The notes beneath the pieces are model-generated. The model was not told where the DNA came from, did no database searches, and saw only the letters and a list, made by a program, of their open reading frames with translations. Shown here one piece after another: positions 63,613 to 64,000 of a stretch of 64,000 nt of DNA. The stretch spans positions 4,050-68,049 of the forward strand of contig JAUNUP010000004.1 of assembly GCA_030538115.1 (NCBI GenBank), written 5' to 3'. Positions within the stretch are counted from its first letter, which is position 1. Each line of letters begins with the position of its first letter. The stretch comes from Dermatophilus congolensis. Lineage in GTDB: Bacteria; Actinomycetota; Actinomycetes; Actinomycetales; Dermatophilaceae. A program made the position numbers and the translations under genes.

Positions 63613-64000
63613 TCACCCTCGCAGAGCTTTGTAGAGGGTGAGGGCCAGTTTCGTTCGGTCGGCCTGGCCGAGCTTGGCGAGCAGGTTCGAGACCGTGTTT
63701 CGCACGGTCCCCTCCGCCAGATGCAGGGCGGCGGCGATCTCGGCGTTCGACTCGCCCTGTGCTACGCGCTCGGCGACCGCGCGCTCGCTCTGGGTGAGCA
63801 GGGTCAGCGGGCCTGTTGCGGCAGGGGCTTCGGAGTGGGAGAAGGCTGCGCGGGCGACCCTAGGGTCGATCACCAGTCCGCCACTGTGAGCTGCACGGAT
63901 GGCCTCGGCGAGAGCCTCGGGTGCGGAGTCCTTGAGGAGAAACCCTGCGGCTCCCGCGGAGAGGGCGTCGCGGACGAGTTCGTCGTCGTCGAACGTCGTG
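63613..64000 (-). CDS. LuxR/NarL-family response regulator, C-terminal part (5' end outside window)
   Basis: The frame is open to the window edge; 128 residues plus stop are visible. The receiver end shows the switch region FDDDELVRDALSAGAAGFLL then KDSAPE. The DNA-binding domain follows with LTQSERAVAERVAQG, EIAAALHLAEGTVRN and VSNLLAKLG, a LuxR helix-turn-helix. An internal GTG at 63873 is not the start. It converges with the ABC operon and may regulate it, but that is only positional. Confidence 0.88.
   Translation of the reverse strand, partial: TTFDDDELVRDALSAGAAGFLLKDSAPEALAEAIRAAHSGGLVIDPRVARAAFSHSEAPAATGPLTLLTQSERAVAERVAQGESNAEIAAALHLAEGTVRNTVSNLLAKLGQADRTKLALTLYKALRG

Overview
The window is high-GC DNA (roughly 70% by eye) with dense coding, frequent 4-base start/stop overlaps, GTG starts and an actinobacterial gene repertoire: PknG-type kinase, DUF222/HNH nuclease, TAP-like hydrolase, pyruvate phosphate dikinase, cytochrome bd with CydDC, and DUF4282 and DUF5926 proteins. 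It fits a chromosomal segment of an Actinomycetota member, most likely Micrococcales. The species cannot be named from the sequence alone. No rRNA, tRNA, CRISPR array, prophage or insertion sequence was recognised.

Layout. 1-4.2 kb: 3' end of a DUF5926 gene, pheA, a lipid kinase and serS, closed by a strong terminator. 4.3-6.5 kb: a NarL-type two-component pair whose response regulator carries an apparent +1 frameshift near its start. 6.6-9.6 kb: a VapBC-like toxin-antitoxin pair and an ABC-2 exporter. 9.8-12.2 kb: a HAD phosphatase, a small unknown protein and a TrmH-family methyltransferase, followed by a paired-palindrome element and a six-copy 35-bp minisatellite that runs into the 3' end of copA. 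12.4-15.1 kb: copper ATPase and chaperone with a CsoR-like operator. 15.2-20.8 kb: purB, a DUF4282 protein, a secreted TAP-like hydrolase, and a three-gene XRE-regulator/membrane-protein operon with three matching inverted repeats upstream. 20.9-27.5 kb: cydC, cydD, cydB and cydA, interrupted by an opposed SRPBCC gene.

27.9-40.1 kb is the most striking region. Nine genes run in one direction, mostly overlapping: telA-like, an unknown protein, AAA+ ATPase, membrane protein, coiled-coil protein, PknG-like kinase, PP2C phosphatase, vWA protein and FHA protein. Kinase, phosphatase and FHA protein share a zinc-knuckle signature. The set resembles the kinase/phosphatase/vWA (TerY-P) triads described for tellurite-resistance-type stress systems, but is built around a PknG kinase.

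40.5-44.5 kb: a small unknown protein, a DUF222/HNH nuclease bordered by palindromic elements, and an argE-like peptidase. 44.6-48.7 kb: feoA, feoB and a NifU-domain gene behind a DtxR/IdeR-like box, then an AEC transporter. 48.8-57 kb: AI-2E family transporter, a second two-component pair, a CBS-BON protein, a cysteine-containing regulator divergent from a DUF2249 protein, a lipoprotein, and an M18 aminopeptidase. 57.2-60 kb: ppdK with a large terminator hairpin. 60.1-63.6 kb: a four-gene ABC operon (two ATPases, two permeases), then the cut-off end of a third response regulator.
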